A DNA stretch of 64,000 bases from the NCBI RefSeq assembly GCF_013328815.1, contig NZ_JABUHN010000009.1:124001-188000 (forward strand), in the 5' to 3' direction. The DNA is from Tabrizicola fusiformis (lineage in GTDB: Bacteria; Pseudomonadota; Alphaproteobacteria; Rhodobacterales; Rhodobacteraceae). Each line of letters opens with the position of its first letter. The stretch's first letter is position 1. The notes under the pieces were generated by a model that searched no databases, was not told the DNA's origin, and saw nothing but the letters and a program-made list of their open reading frames with translations. This document shows positions 27,486-36,367 of this stretch, piece after piece. Position numbers and translations under genes: made by a program.

Positions 27486-27555
27486 CGGTTGATCCTTTCG
27501 CCACGGAAGACTGGTCGGCCCTGTCTTAGAACCGCCCGGATAACCGAGACTGAAA

Positions 27556-27569
27556 GGCGCGCACGCGCC
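27556..27569 (-). terminator. Weak terminator or attenuator between kpsM and the spike genes
   Basis: GGCGCG and CGCGCC form a 6-base stem with a 2-base loop and are followed on the minus strand by TTTC. It lies 28 bases after the kpsM stop. The T-run is short, so read-through from kpsM into the spike genes is plausible. Confidence 0.3.
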
Positions 27570-27597
27570 GCTTGGGATCTGTTAACCCGGCAACAAC

Positions 27598-28395
27598 TTA
27601 TTTCAGAACGATATCCTTGTGATACCGGCGCAGGAACAACAGCCCCAGAAGCGACAGCCCGATGGACAGCCCAAAGACGTAAAGCGGGCTGACATAAACC
27701 GCGTCATAGGTCGAAAACAGACCCTTGCGCATCTCGCTGGTGCAATGCAGCACCGGGTTCCACAACAGATATTCCCTGATCTGCCACGGCAGCGACTCGG
27801 GAATGAACATGACGCCCGACAGGATGAACATCGGCCGGTTCAGCACGGCCCAGGCCCGTTCCCACAAGGGATAGCTGGTGATCAGAAAACAGTTCATCAG
27901 CCCGACGCCCAGGCCGATGGCAATGGTCATCGACACCGCCAGAAAGATCGAGGGCCAGCGGATGATCGGGTTCAGGTGATAGCCATAGATCACCCCGGCA
28001 AAGATCAGGATCATGATCAGAAGCTGCGTCATCGCGTTCAGCACGAACCGCGCCGCCAGCGTGTCGATATAGGTCACCGCCGGATATTCCAGCAGCGCCT
28101 TCGAGAAGCGCACGGACGAGGCTGTCACCCCGCTCACGATATTGTAAAGTTGCAGCGGCAACAGGCCGCCGGCAAAGTAATACATGAAATTGGTGCCCAG
28201 CGCGGGTGTCCGGCTCAGAAAGCCGAAAATCACGCTCAGCAGCGCAAGCCCCGCAATCGGCTCGACAATCGCCCAGATGTATCCCCCGGGAGAGCGGCCG
28301 TAGGTCGTGGTCATCTCGCGCAGGATCAGGGCGGAAAATGAGCGTAGAAAGCGGAATCTCGGCCCCACCGGGCGTTGAGCTGCCGGAATTTGCAT
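27598..28395 (-). CDS. kpsM: Polysaccharide export ABC transporter permease (KpsM type)
   Basis: A 265-residue inner-membrane protein of the ABC-2 type. After a short cytoplasmic N-terminus with FRFLRSFSALILREMTTTYG, about six hydrophobic segments are visible, the first around YIWAIVEPIAGLALLSVIFG and the last around VFGLSIGLSLLGLLFL. FMYYFAGGLLPLQLY and the ESLPWQIREYLLWNPVLH loop are typical of KpsM/BexB/CtrC. The ATG at 28395 gives a family-like start; the open frame extends to 28623 but overlaps the divergent kpsE gene. It pairs with the KpsT ATPase gene at 29774. It heads a minus-strand unit that also carries spike, glycosyltransferase and methyltransferase genes. Confidence 0.92.
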   Translation of the reverse strand: MQIPAAQRPVGPRFRFLRSFSALILREMTTTYGRSPGGYIWAIVEPIAGLALLSVIFGFLSRTPALGTNFMYYFAGGLLPLQLYNIVSGVTASSVRFSKALLEYPAVTYIDTLAARFVLNAMTQLLIMILIFAGVIYGYHLNPIIRWPSIFLAVSMTIAIGLGVGLMNCFLITSYPLWERAWAVLNRPMFILSGVMFIPESLPWQIREYLLWNPVLHCTSEMRKGLFSTYDAVYVSPLYVFGLSIGLSLLGLLFLRRYHKDIVLK

Positions 28396-28480
28396 GTTTG
28401 GCGCACTTCGTATTGCATCTGGAACAGAAGCGTTCCACTCGCTATGAGAGAATACAGTTTGACGCCGGAATTGAAAGGCA
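28396..28480. promoter_or_regulatory. Divergent kpsM/kpsE promoter region
   Basis: Only 85 bases separate the oppositely oriented kpsM and kpsE genes, so both promoters must overlap here. The stretch is AT-richer than its surroundings (for example AATACAGTTTGACG). It would allow coordinated control of the export machinery. Confidence 0.45.
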
Positions 28481-29740
28481 GTGGTTATCTTGTCCTCCGA
28501 GCCCGACAAACCCGCGGCACCCGTCCCACCGGCTGCCGCAGCCGTCTCCCCGCCACCCGCTGCCCCCGCCGTGCCCCCCCGCCCCGCGGCTGCTGCCAAG
28601 CCACGCGTGCCCAAGATCCCCAAACCGGCCGGTCTGGCCCGACTGAAAACCCGTCACAAGCTGGCCATGCTCAGTTTCGCCGGCTTCGTCGGGCTGCCGG
28701 TTCTGCTGATGACGGCCTATCTCTATATTTTTGCCGCCGATCAGTATGCTTCGACCGTTGGCTTTACCGTGCGCACCGAAGAATCCGGCTCGGCCATGGA
28801 GATTCTGGGCGGCCTGACCAAGCTTTCGACGGCCAGTTCATCCGACACCGACATCCTCTACAAATTCATCCAGAGTCAGGAACTGGTTCTGGCGATGGAC
28901 GAGTCGCTGGACCTGCACAAGCTTTATGGCAAGCCGCGCTTCGATCCGGTCTTCCGTCTGTCCGAGAATGCCAGCATCGAAGAAACCGTGTCTTACTGGA
29001 AAAAGATGGTGCGGATTTACTACGATCCCGGCATCGGCCTGATGGAGATCGAGGTGCGCGCCTTTGATCCCGCCGATGCCAAGGCCATTGCGGTTGACAT
29101 TTTTGCCCGTTCGACCGCGCGGATCAACGAGCTTTCCGCCATCGCCCGCGCCGACACCATGCGCTATGCCCGCGACGAGCTGGACACCGCCGTCGAACGG
29201 CTGAAAGAGGCGCGGCAGGCGCTGACATTGTTCCGCAACGAAACCCAGATCGTCGATCCAAGCGCCGACATTCAGGGCCAGATGGGGTTGCTGACCTCGC
29301 TCAACACCCAGCTTGCGACGGCGCTGATCGAATTGGACATCCTGATCGAGACCACCCGCGAAACCGATCCGCGGATGGAACAGACGCGGCGCAAGATCGC
29401 CGTGATCGAACGCCGCATCGCGGACGAGCGCGAAAAGCTGGGCGTGGGTCAGGGCCGCGACGGCAAGGCTTATGCCGATCTGGTCGGCACCTTTGAAAGC
29501 CTGCAAGTCGATCTGAACTTTGCAGAAAAGGCATATATATCCGCGCTTTCTGCCTATGACACCGCCGTCGCCGAAGCCCGCCGGCAAAGCCGATATCTGG
29601 CCGCCTATGTCGAACCGACGCTGGCCCAGACCCCGCTTTACCCGCAACGCATGGTCATCATTCTGGTCGGCGGCTTTGTGATCTTTGGCCTGTGGTCCAT
29701 CTGCCTGCTGATCTACTACAGCCTGCACGACAGACGCTGA
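28481..29740 (+). CDS. kpsE: Capsule export inner-membrane adaptor (KpsE/CtrB/BexC type)
   Basis: A 419-residue polysaccharide co-polymerase-3 type protein bridging KpsM/KpsT with the outer-membrane lipoprotein. The first 50 residues are an unusually long proline/alanine-rich cytoplasmic tail. A membrane segment follows (LAMLSFAGFVGLPVLLMTAY), then DQYASTVGFTVRTEES. The periplasmic part is rich in long helices (YARDELDTAVERLKEARQAL and MEQTRRKIAVIERRIADERE). YVEPTLAQTPLYPQRM precedes a C-terminal membrane segment (VIILVGGFVIFGLWSICLLI). Start is GTG at 28481 or TTG at 28490; the site AAAGG is not ideally placed for either. kpsT follows 33 bases later. Confidence 0.92.
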   Translation: MVILSSEPDKPAAPVPPAAAAVSPPPAAPAVPPRPAAAAKPRVPKIPKPAGLARLKTRHKLAMLSFAGFVGLPVLLMTAYLYIFAADQYASTVGFTVRTEESGSAMEILGGLTKLSTASSSDTDILYKFIQSQELVLAMDESLDLHKLYGKPRFDPVFRLSENASIEETVSYWKKMVRIYYDPGIGLMEIEVRAFDPADAKAIAVDIFARSTARINELSAIARADTMRYARDELDTAVERLKEARQALTLFRNETQIVDPSADIQGQMGLLTSLNTQLATALIELDILIETTRETDPRMEQTRRKIAVIERRIADEREKLGVGQGRDGKAYADLVGTFESLQVDLNFAEKAYISALSAYDTAVAEARRQSRYLAAYVEPTLAQTPLYPQRMVIILVGGFVIFGLWSICLLIYYSLHDRR

Positions 29741-29773
29741 TCGGGCACGGCGGCGAAAGACGGGAACGGCCGG

Positions 29774-30445
29774 ATGATCAAACTCGAGAATGTCTGGAAG
29801 ACCTTCTACGTTCAGGGCAACGCGCGTGTCGTGGCGCGCGATATCTCGGTCACCTTTCCCAAAGGCCGGTCCATCGGCCTTCTGGGCCGCAACGGCGCCG
29901 GGAAATCGACGCTGTTGCGCCTGATCTCGGGGGCGATGGACCCGGACCGGGGCAAGATCACCATCGACGGCACCCTGTCCTGGCCCGTCGGTTTCTCGGG
30001 CAGTTTCCACCGAGACCTGACGGGGGCACAGAACGCGCGCTTCGTTGCACGGGTCTACGGAGTGGATACCGACGAATTGCTGGCCTTCGTCGCGGATTTC
30101 TCGGAACTGGGCAAACAGTTCTACCAGCCGGTCAACACCTATTCCTCGGGCATGAAATCACGGCTGGCCTTTGGCATTTCCATGGGCATCCACTTTGACA
30201 TGTATCTGATCGACGAGGTGACCGCCGTCGGCGACGCCGCCTTTCAGGCCAAAAGCGAAGCCATCCTGCAGGACCGGATGAAGACCAGCGGCTCGATCTT
30301 CATCACCCATTCGCTCGACTCGGTGCGGCGCATCTGTTCGGGCGTGGGCATACTTGAGGACGGCAAACTGACCTATTTCGACGATGTGAACGAGGGGCTG
30401 GAGTTCCACAAGGAAAACATGAAGCGCCGCAGCGACGAGGTCTGA
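29774..30445 (+). CDS. kpsT: Polysaccharide export ABC transporter ATPase (KpsT type)
   Basis: A 223-residue cytoplasmic ATPase energising polysaccharide export through KpsM. Walker A is [15 protein letters not shown], the signature is [15 protein letters not shown], Walker B is [13 protein letters not shown] and the H-loop is [24 protein letters not shown] is diagnostic for KpsT/BexA/CtrD. Length matches the short KpsT form that lacks a C-terminal carbohydrate-binding domain. It follows kpsE by 33 bases; its cognate permease gene is divergent on the other side of kpsE, a split arrangement within the operon. Confidence 0.94.
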   Translation: MIKLENVWKTFYVQGNARVVARDISVTFPKGRSIGLLGRNGAGKSTLLRLISGAMDPDRGKITIDGTLSWPVGFSGSFHRDLTGAQNARFVARVYGVDTDELLAFVADFSELGKQFYQPVNTYSSGMKSRLAFGISMGIHFDMYLIDEVTAVGDAAFQAKSEAILQDRMKTSGSIFITHSLDSVRRICSGVGILEDGKLTYFDDVNEGLEFHKENMKRRSDEV

Positions 30446-30590
30446 CGCCCGGCGACGCGCCCGTAATCCAAGCAACGCCGCCGCAGTCACACATAGTTTT
30501 GCCAAAGGCGGTGTGCGAAAGGCCGCTCGGTTCTTGGATTCCGCCGGAAAACCTGCAAAAGGTGCCCGCGTAACAGGAAAGCCCGCCACG

Positions 30591-31517
30591 ATGCCCCAAT
30601 CCTTACCCGCCTTCGATTCCGCGACCCTGACCCACCTGCAGCGGCTTGAGGCCGAGAGCATCCACATCATGCGCGAAGTGGTTGCCAATGCCGAGAACCC
30701 GGTGATGCTCTATTCGGTGGGCAAGGACAGCGCCACCATGCTGCATCTGGCCAAGAAGGCGTTTTACCCGGCGCCGCCGCCCTTTCCGCTCTTGCATGTC
30801 GATACAACGTGGAAGTTCCGCGCCATGTATGACCTGCGCGACAAGGCGGCCAAGGATGCCGGGATGGACCTTCTGGTGCATCACAATCCCGAAGCCATGG
30901 AAAAGGGCATCAACCCCTTCGACCATGGCGGCCTGCATACCGACATGTGGAAGACCGAGGGTCTGAAACAGGCGCTGACCAAATATAACTTCGACGTGGC
31001 CTTCGGCGGTGCCCGCCGGGACGAGGAGAAATCCCGTGCCAAGGAACGGGTCTTTTCCTTCCGCTCGGCCAATCACCGCTGGGATCCCAAGAACCAGCGG
31101 CCGGAATTGTGGAAGCTTTACAACACCCGCAAGGCCAAGACCGAAAGCATCCGCGTCTTCCCGATCTCCAACTGGACCGAGCTGGACATCTGGCAATACA
31201 TCCATCTCGAAGGCATCGAAATCGTGCCGCTCTACTTCTCGGAACCGCGTCCGGTCGTGGAACGTGACGGGCTGCTGATCATGGTGGATGACGACCGCTT
31301 CCGCCTGCGGCCCGGCGAAGTGCCGCAGATGAAATCCATCCGCTTCCGCACGCTGGGCTGCTATCCCCTTACCGGCGCTGTCGAATCCGAGGCGACCACC
31401 CTGCCCGAGGTCATTCAGGAAATGCTCCTGACCACCACCTCGGAACGGCAGGGCCGGGCGATTGACCATGACCAGTCCGCCTCGATGGAGAAGAAGAAGC
31501 AAGAGGGGTATTTCTGA
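30591..31517 (+). CDS. cysD: Sulfate adenylyltransferase small subunit
   Basis: A 308-residue subunit of ATP sulfurylase that makes APS from sulfate and ATP together with CysN. The PP-loop motif is [54 protein letters not shown] and [13 protein letters not shown] are strictly CysD-like. The ATG at 30591 yields the usual length; the weak AGGAAA upstream is 13 bases away. The last base of the stop overlaps the cysNC start. It sits between the capsule export genes and the phosphomannomutase gene. No cysH, cysI or sulfate transporter gene is nearby, which hints at a role in sulfating the polymer rather than general assimilation. Confidence 0.96.
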   Translation: MPQSLPAFDSATLTHLQRLEAESIHIMREVVANAENPVMLYSVGKDSATMLHLAKKAFYPAPPPFPLLHVDTTWKFRAMYDLRDKAAKDAGMDLLVHHNPEAMEKGINPFDHGGLHTDMWKTEGLKQALTKYNFDVAFGGARRDEEKSRAKERVFSFRSANHRWDPKNQRPELWKLYNTRKAKTESIRVFPISNWTELDIWQYIHLEGIEIVPLYFSEPRPVVERDGLLIMVDDDRFRLRPGEVPQMKSIRFRTLGCYPLTGAVESEATTLPEVIQEMLLTTTSERQGRAIDHDQSASMEKKKQEGYF

Positions 31518-33433
31518 TGACCGCCGAAACGAAAGATCCCGTCTACGTCACCGATGCCCTGATCGCCGAGGATATCGACGCCTATCTTCTGAAGCATCAG
31601 CACAAGACCATGCTGCGTTTCATCACCTGCGGCTCGGTCGATGACGGCAAGTCCACGCTGATCGGACGGCTGCTCTACGATACCAAGATGATCTTCGAAG
31701 ATCAGCTTGCCAGCCTTGAACATGACAGCAAGGCGGTCGGCACCCAGGGCGGCGAAATCGACTTTGCCCTTCTGGTCGATGGTCTGGCGGCCGAGCGGGA
31801 ACAGGGCATTACCATTGATGTGGCCTACCGTTTCTTTGCCACCGACAAGCGCAAGTTCATCGTGGCCGACACCCCCGGCCATGAACAATATACCCGCAAC
31901 ATGGTCACCGGCGCCTCGACCGCCGACCTTGCGGTGATCCTGATCGACGCGCGGCAGGGCGTGCTGACCCAGACCCGGCGGCACAGCTATCTGGTCAACC
32001 TTCTGGGCATCCGCAACATCGTGCTTGCGGTGAACAAGATGGACCTCGTGGGCTATTCGCAGGAACGCTTTTACGAGATCGTCAAGGATTATGCCCATTT
32101 CGCCAAGCAGATCGGCATGGAAAGCTTCCTGCCGATCCCGATTTCGGGGCTGCGCGGCGACAATATGGTGACCAAAAGCCCGGAAATGCCCTGGTATCAG
32201 GGGCCCAGCCTGCTGCAACATCTGGAAGAAGCGCCGATCAACGACAGCCGGATGATCGACAAACCCTTCCGCATGGCGGTGCAATGGGTCAACCGGCCCA
32301 ATCTGGATTTCCGCGGCTTTGCCGGCCAGATCGGCGCTGGCGTGGTGCGCCCCGGCGATGCCATCCGCGTGCTGCCCTCGGGCAAGACCACCACGGTCAA
32401 ATCCATCGTCACCTTCGACGGCGATTTGGAACAGGCGATTGCCGGCCAGTCCGTTACCCTGACCTTCGACGACGAAGTGGATTGCTCGCGCGGCGATGTC
32501 ATCACCCGCGCCGATGCCCCCTGCGAAGTCGCCGACCAGTTCGAGGCCGCGCTGGTCTGGATGGACGAGCATGAAATGCTGCCGGGGCGGCCCTATCTCT
32601 TGAAGATCGGCACGCAGACGGTGACGGCGACCGTGACGGAACCCAAGTATGAGGTGAACGTCAACACGCTGGAACATCTGGCCTCGCGCACGCTGGGGCT
32701 GAATGCGATCGGCGTGGTCAACATCTCGACCGACCGGCCCATCCCGTTCGAAGCCTATGCCGACAACCCCGATCTGGGCGGTTTCATCCTGATCGACCGG
32801 ATGAGCAATGCCACCGTGGCGGCGGGCCTGATCCATTTCGCCCTGCGCCGCAGCCAGAACATCCACTGGCAGGCCGTTGACATCAACCGCGAGGCCCATG
32901 CCGCGCAGAAGAACCAGACCGCCCGCGTGGTCTGGTTCACCGGGCTTTCTGGTTCGGGCAAATCCACCATCGCCAATCTGGTGGAGAAAAAGCTGCATGC
33001 CATGGGCAAGCACACTTTCCTGCTGGACGGCGACAACGTGCGTCATGGCCTCAACCGCGACCTCGGCTTTACCGATGCCGACCGGGTGGAGAACATCCGC
33101 CGCGTGGGCGAAGTGGCCCGCCTGATGACCGACGCCGGGCTGATCGTGCTGACCGCCTTCATCTCTCCCTTCCGGTCTGAACGGCGGATGGTGCGCGAGC
33201 TGATGGCGCCGGGCGAGTTCATCGAGGTGCATGTCAACACCCCGCTGGACGTGGCCGAGGCACGCGACGTGAAGGGTCTCTACAAAAAGGCGCGTTCGGG
33301 CCAGTTGAAGAACTTCACCGGCATCGACAGCCCCTATGAGGCGCCCGAAGCGGCCGAGATCACCGTGAACACGGTCGAGCTTTCCGCCGAAGACGCCGCC
33401 GATCAGGTCATCGCCGCGATCCTGTCGCGCTGA
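31517..33433 (+). CDS. cysNC: Bifunctional sulfate adenylyltransferase large subunit / APS kinase
   Basis: A 638-residue fusion. The N-terminal GTPase (CysN) has [17 protein letters not shown], the switch region [27 protein letters not shown] and NKMDLVGYS. Elongation-factor-like beta-barrels follow. The C-terminal APS kinase (CysC, from about residue 468) has [46 protein letters not shown] and [17 protein letters not shown]. Together with CysD it converts sulfate to PAPS, as in the NodPQ system. The start overlaps the cysD stop by one base. PAPS is the donor for sulfotransferases, but no sulfotransferase gene is visible in the window. Confidence 0.96.
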   Translation: MTAETKDPVYVTDALIAEDIDAYLLKHQHKTMLRFITCGSVDDGKSTLIGRLLYDTKMIFEDQLASLEHDSKAVGTQGGEIDFALLVDGLAAEREQGITIDVAYRFFATDKRKFIVADTPGHEQYTRNMVTGASTADLAVILIDARQGVLTQTRRHSYLVNLLGIRNIVLAVNKMDLVGYSQERFYEIVKDYAHFAKQIGMESFLPIPISGLRGDNMVTKSPEMPWYQGPSLLQHLEEAPINDSRMIDKPFRMAVQWVNRPNLDFRGFAGQIGAGVVRPGDAIRVLPSGKTTTVKSIVTFDGDLEQAIAGQSVTLTFDDEVDCSRGDVITRADAPCEVADQFEAALVWMDEHEMLPGRPYLLKIGTQTVTATVTEPKYEVNVNTLEHLASRTLGLNAIGVVNISTDRPIPFEAYADNPDLGGFILIDRMSNATVAAGLIHFALRRSQNIHWQAVDINREAHAAQKNQTARVVWFTGLSGSGKSTIANLVEKKLHAMGKHTFLLDGDNVRHGLNRDLGFTDADRVENIRRVGEVARLMTDAGLIVLTAFISPFRSERRMVRELMAPGEFIEVHVNTPLDVAEARDVKGLYKKARSGQLKNFTGIDSPYEAPEAAEITVNTVELSAEDAADQVIAAILSR

Positions 33434-33494
33434 GTGCCGTCGCCGCCCGGGCCATTTGGCGCGGGCGGCGGCATGAACCCCGGGGAACGGCATC

Positions 33495-34883
33495 ATGGCG
33501 CCCAAATTCGGCACAAGCGGGCTGCGCGGGCTGGTGGTGGAACTGACGCCCGATCTGGTGGCCGACCATATCCGCGCCTTCCTTGCCGCCTGCCCCACTG
33601 GCACCGGCCTCTGGGTTGGCCGCGACCTGCGGCCCTCTTCACCCGATCTTGCGGCAGTCGTGCTGCAAGCGGCCCGCGCCGCCGGGCTGACGACCGTCGA
33701 TTGCGGCGCCGTGCCGACCCCTGCCCTTGCGCTGGCCGCGATGAATGCCGGGGCGGCGGCGGTCATGGTGACCGGCAGCCATATTCCCGCCGACCGCAAC
33801 GGGTTGAAATTCTATCTGCCCGGCGGCGAGATCACCAAGGCGGATGAGGCTGCGATCCTTGCGGCACTTGGCACCCCGGTCGCACCGGCACCGCCGGGGC
33901 CGCCGACCCGGCTGCATTCCACCGCCGGCAGCGATTGGGTGGCGCGCTATGTCACCGCTTTTGGCACAAATGCGCTGGCCGGTCTGCGTCTGGGCATCTG
34001 GAGCCACAGCGCCGTCAGCCGCGACCTGCTCGTCGTCGCCGTCACCGCCATGGGGGCCGAAGCGGTCGAGCTCGGCCGGTCCGATATCTTCATTCCCGTC
34101 GATACCGAGGCCGTCCCTGCCGCCACCCGCGCCCAACTGGCGGCTTGGGCGGCGGCGTCCGGGCTGGACGCTGTTCTGTCTACCGATGGCGATGGCGACC
34201 GCCCGCTTTTGACCGATGCCACGGGGCGGGTGATTCCCGGCGATGTTCTGGGCCAGATCACCGCTGCCGTTCTGGGGGCCGATACGGTCGTCACGCCCGT
34301 CAGTTCAAACAGCGGGGTCGAGGTTTCGGGCCGCTTTGCCCGGGTGATCCGCACAAGGATCGGCTCTCCCTTCGTGATTGCCGCGATGGAGGCCGCCGCC
34401 CCGGCCCGGGTCGTGGGCTATGAGGCGAACGGTGGTTTCCTGCTCGGCTTTGCCGCAGAAGGCCCCGCCGGGCCGTTGCCCCCGCTGGCCACCCGCGACA
34501 GCCTGTTGCCGCTGCTGGCCCCCCTGTCGCGCGCTCGGGCCGCAGGCGGGCTTGCGGCGCTGGTCGCCGCCGAGCCGCCCCGCTTCACCGCCAGCGACCG
34601 GCTTGAGGATATTCCGGTCACCCGGTCACAGGCCCTGATCGCCGGGTTCGAGGCAGATGGAACCCGGCTTGACGGCTTTCTCGCCGCATTGGGCGAAGGT
34701 CTGGCCACCATCGACCACACCGACGGGCTGCGCGTGACGCTGCGATCGGGCCGCGTGGTGCATATGCGCCCCTCGGGCAACGCCCCCGAGTTCCGTCTCT
34801 ATGCCGAAGCCGAAGCACCGGAACTGGCGGCGGGCCTTCTGGCGCAAGGGCTGACCCTGCTCCGCAGCCATTTGGCCGCCTGA
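33495..34883 (+). CDS. manB: Phosphomannomutase / phosphohexomutase
   Basis: A 462-residue enzyme of the alpha-D-phosphohexomutase family. All four active-site loops are visible: the phosphoserine loop VTGSHIPADRNGLKFY, the metal loop STDGDGDRP, the sugar-binding loop GYEANGGF and the phosphate-binding loop RPSGNAPEFR. The N-terminus FGTSGLRGLVVEL is canonical. With ManC at 20120 it would supply GDP-mannose via mannose-1-phosphate. Phosphoglucomutase activity is possible in this family. It follows cysNC by 61 bases on the same strand and is the last gene of the polysaccharide island before the tRNA gene. Confidence 0.88.
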   Translation: MAPKFGTSGLRGLVVELTPDLVADHIRAFLAACPTGTGLWVGRDLRPSSPDLAAVVLQAARAAGLTTVDCGAVPTPALALAAMNAGAAAVMVTGSHIPADRNGLKFYLPGGEITKADEAAILAALGTPVAPAPPGPPTRLHSTAGSDWVARYVTAFGTNALAGLRLGIWSHSAVSRDLLVVAVTAMGAEAVELGRSDIFIPVDTEAVPAATRAQLAAWAAASGLDAVLSTDGDGDRPLLTDATGRVIPGDVLGQITAAVLGADTVVTPVSSNSGVEVSGRFARVIRTRIGSPFVIAAMEAAAPARVVGYEANGGFLLGFAAEGPAGPLPPLATRDSLLPLLAPLSRARAAGGLAALVAAEPPRFTASDRLEDIPVTRSQALIAGFEADGTRLDGFLAALGEGLATIDHTDGLRVTLRSGRVVHMRPSGNAPEFRLYAEAEAPELAAGLLAQGLTLLRSHLAA

Positions 34884-34911
34884 GGCAAGTGTCAATCGAC
34901 AGGTTGGGAAG

Positions 34912-34988
34912 TGGTGGCGAGGGGGGGACTCGAACCCCCGACCCCATGATTATGAGTCATGTGCTCTAACCAGCTGAGCTACCTAGCC
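34912..34988 (-). tRNA. tRNA-Met (CAT), elongator type
   Basis: Folds as a 77-base tRNA with encoded CCA. The D stem GCTC/GAGC, anticodon stem CATGA/TCATG with loop CTCATAA (anticodon CAT) and a T stem GGGGG/CCCCC with TTCGAGT are all perfect. The acceptor stem is GGCTAGG against CCTCGCC, leaving a T4-C69 mismatch. The paired first acceptor base and loop sequence favour elongator Met or an Ile2-type rather than initiator tRNA; GGG pairs typical of the initiator anticodon stem are absent. It marks the right end of the polysaccharide island. Confidence 0.93.
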
Positions 34989-35239
34989 ACTGGCGCGGTG
35001 ATTATGGCGGGCGCCCGGGGGCGTCAAGGGGAAAAGCGCGGGTTTGCTTGCGACAGGGACCGCCCTCGGGGGCATCGAGCCCCCTCGGCCGGGCTGCCGT
35101 CGAACACCGGCAAGGCACAGTTCCATGCCGATCATGGCCGCAAGGCAGATGCTGGCGCGGCAGGAGCGGCGGGCTGGTTTGCGCCTATGCCGCCATTCGG
35201 ATCGGGCGCGGTGTATGTCAGACGGCGTAGGCCACGGGA

Positions 35240-36220
35240 TCAGTCCTCACATTCGGCGCCAATTGCATAGCCGCGGGGGCTGGTCCCGAAAGCCTTGCGA
35301 AAGCAGCGCTGGAAATAGCTGAGGTCGGAAAAGCCGGCCTCATAGGCGATGGAGGAGATCAGATCGTCGCGCCGTCCGGCGCGGCGGTCGTCGATGCCGC
35401 GCCGGGCATGTTCGATCCGTTTCATCAACAAATACTTGGTTGGCGTAGAGCCGATGGCCGTGAAGCCGCGCTGCAACTGGCGCAGCGACATGCCGAGGTC
35501 GTCGGCAATATCCTGGATGGTCAGTTCGGGATTGCGGAAATGCGCGTCAATATAGGCTTGGCCCTGGGCAAGCGCATGCGCCCCGGAAAGGTCGCTGTCC
35601 ACACCGGAAAAGCCATCGCTGCCGGAGCGTTCGTGCAGGGTCGCCCCGATCAAGCCGAACATCGCTTCCCGCAGGTGAAGATCGGCACTCGGGTTTCCGG
35701 TGCGGGCGAAGACCTTGCCCAGAACGGCGCAGAGCGCCAGCGTGGTCGGATCGTGCCGGGGCAGGCTGATGCCGCCGCGGATCAGGTCATAGCCAAAGCG
35801 GGCATGCATCTCGCCCCGCGGCAAATGCAGGGAAAGTTGCCGGTTGTAGCTGCCAAAGAAGGTGAACTCGGACGGACAGGCGCTGTCGATCAGCACCATG
35901 TCACCGGGGTTGAGCAAATAGGCGCTGTCGTTCTGGCTCATCAGCGCGCGACCCTCTTCCTGCAGGATCAGAAAGTAATTCTCGCTCGCGTCCTTCTGGA
36001 TCTGTCGGCTGGTGCGGAAGACCTGCTGCAGGTCGCAGGCGACATGCGCGATTTCCAGACCGGCGCGCTCTTCGCGCAGAATGCCACCCCGCAGCCGCCG
36101 GCGCGTATCGGTCGGGCGGATGTCGAACGAACCGCAGATCCGGTGCAGATCGGCGTGGAACTGGTCAACCGGAAGGTCCGAGGTGTGCAGAGGGATCAGC
36201 ATGGCGGCATCATGCGGCAT
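35240..36220 (-). CDS. AraC-family transcriptional regulator
   Basis: A 326-residue regulator. The N-terminal two thirds resemble an AraC-binding-like cupin domain (ENYFLILQEEGRALMSQND and LLNPGDMVLIDSACPSEFTF). The C-terminal 100 residues hold two helix-turn-helix units: LTIQDIADDLGMSLRQLQRG and SIAYEAGFSDLSYFQRCFRK, ending FGTSPRGYA. The ATG at 36220 has GGCAGG upstream; ATG at 36202 is an alternative. It is divergent from the aldehyde dehydrogenase operon with 147 bases between starts. That arrangement suggests it activates the operon in response to its substrate. Confidence 0.92.
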   Translation of the reverse strand: MPHDAAMLIPLHTSDLPVDQFHADLHRICGSFDIRPTDTRRRLRGGILREERAGLEIAHVACDLQQVFRTSRQIQKDASENYFLILQEEGRALMSQNDSAYLLNPGDMVLIDSACPSEFTFFGSYNRQLSLHLPRGEMHARFGYDLIRGGISLPRHDPTTLALCAVLGKVFARTGNPSADLHLREAMFGLIGATLHERSGSDGFSGVDSDLSGAHALAQGQAYIDAHFRNPELTIQDIADDLGMSLRQLQRGFTAIGSTPTKYLLMKRIEHARRGIDDRRAGRRDDLISSIAYEAGFSDLSYFQRCFRKAFGTSPRGYAIGAECED

Positions 36221-36367
36221 CGGCCTGCCGTGCTGCAAATGCAAAAACTGAACATGTGAAATATTTCCGCTTCTGTCGCCTGAGTCCGCTTTTTCGGTCG
36301 TCCCAGTCCAAGAATGCTGCGGCCAACCTGCTGCAAGCTTTCGCCAAGGATAACGAGGGAGGAGACC
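36221..36367. promoter_or_regulatory. Divergent promoter region between the AraC regulator and the aldehyde dehydrogenase operon
   Basis: This 147-base region is AT-richer than its surroundings. It contains the 10-base palindrome GAAATATTTC at 36258-36267, close to the regulator gene, and a strong AGGGAGGAG ribosome-binding site just before the dehydrogenase ATG. The palindrome is a candidate regulator site. No clear -35/-10 pair was found. Confidence 0.45.

Noticed and set aside
25890-27692. A 600-codon plus-strand open frame opposite the spike gene
   Set aside because: Antisense shadow; the minus strand carries DUF2793 and tail-fibre repeats.
30446-30590. SAM or other riboswitch upstream of cysD
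   Set aside because: Apart from an AATCCAAG/CTTGGATT pair 60 bases apart, no conserved riboswitch core was recognised.
31415-33799. A 794-codon minus-strand open frame opposite cysNC
   Set aside because: Antisense shadow of a highly conserved enzyme.
35066-35086. GGGGGC-ATCGA-GCCCCC hairpin in the gap after the tRNA gene
   Set aside because: Six-base stem without a T-run and no gene ending nearby in the right orientation; too weak to call a terminator. The surrounding 34989-35239 stretch shows no convincing gene.
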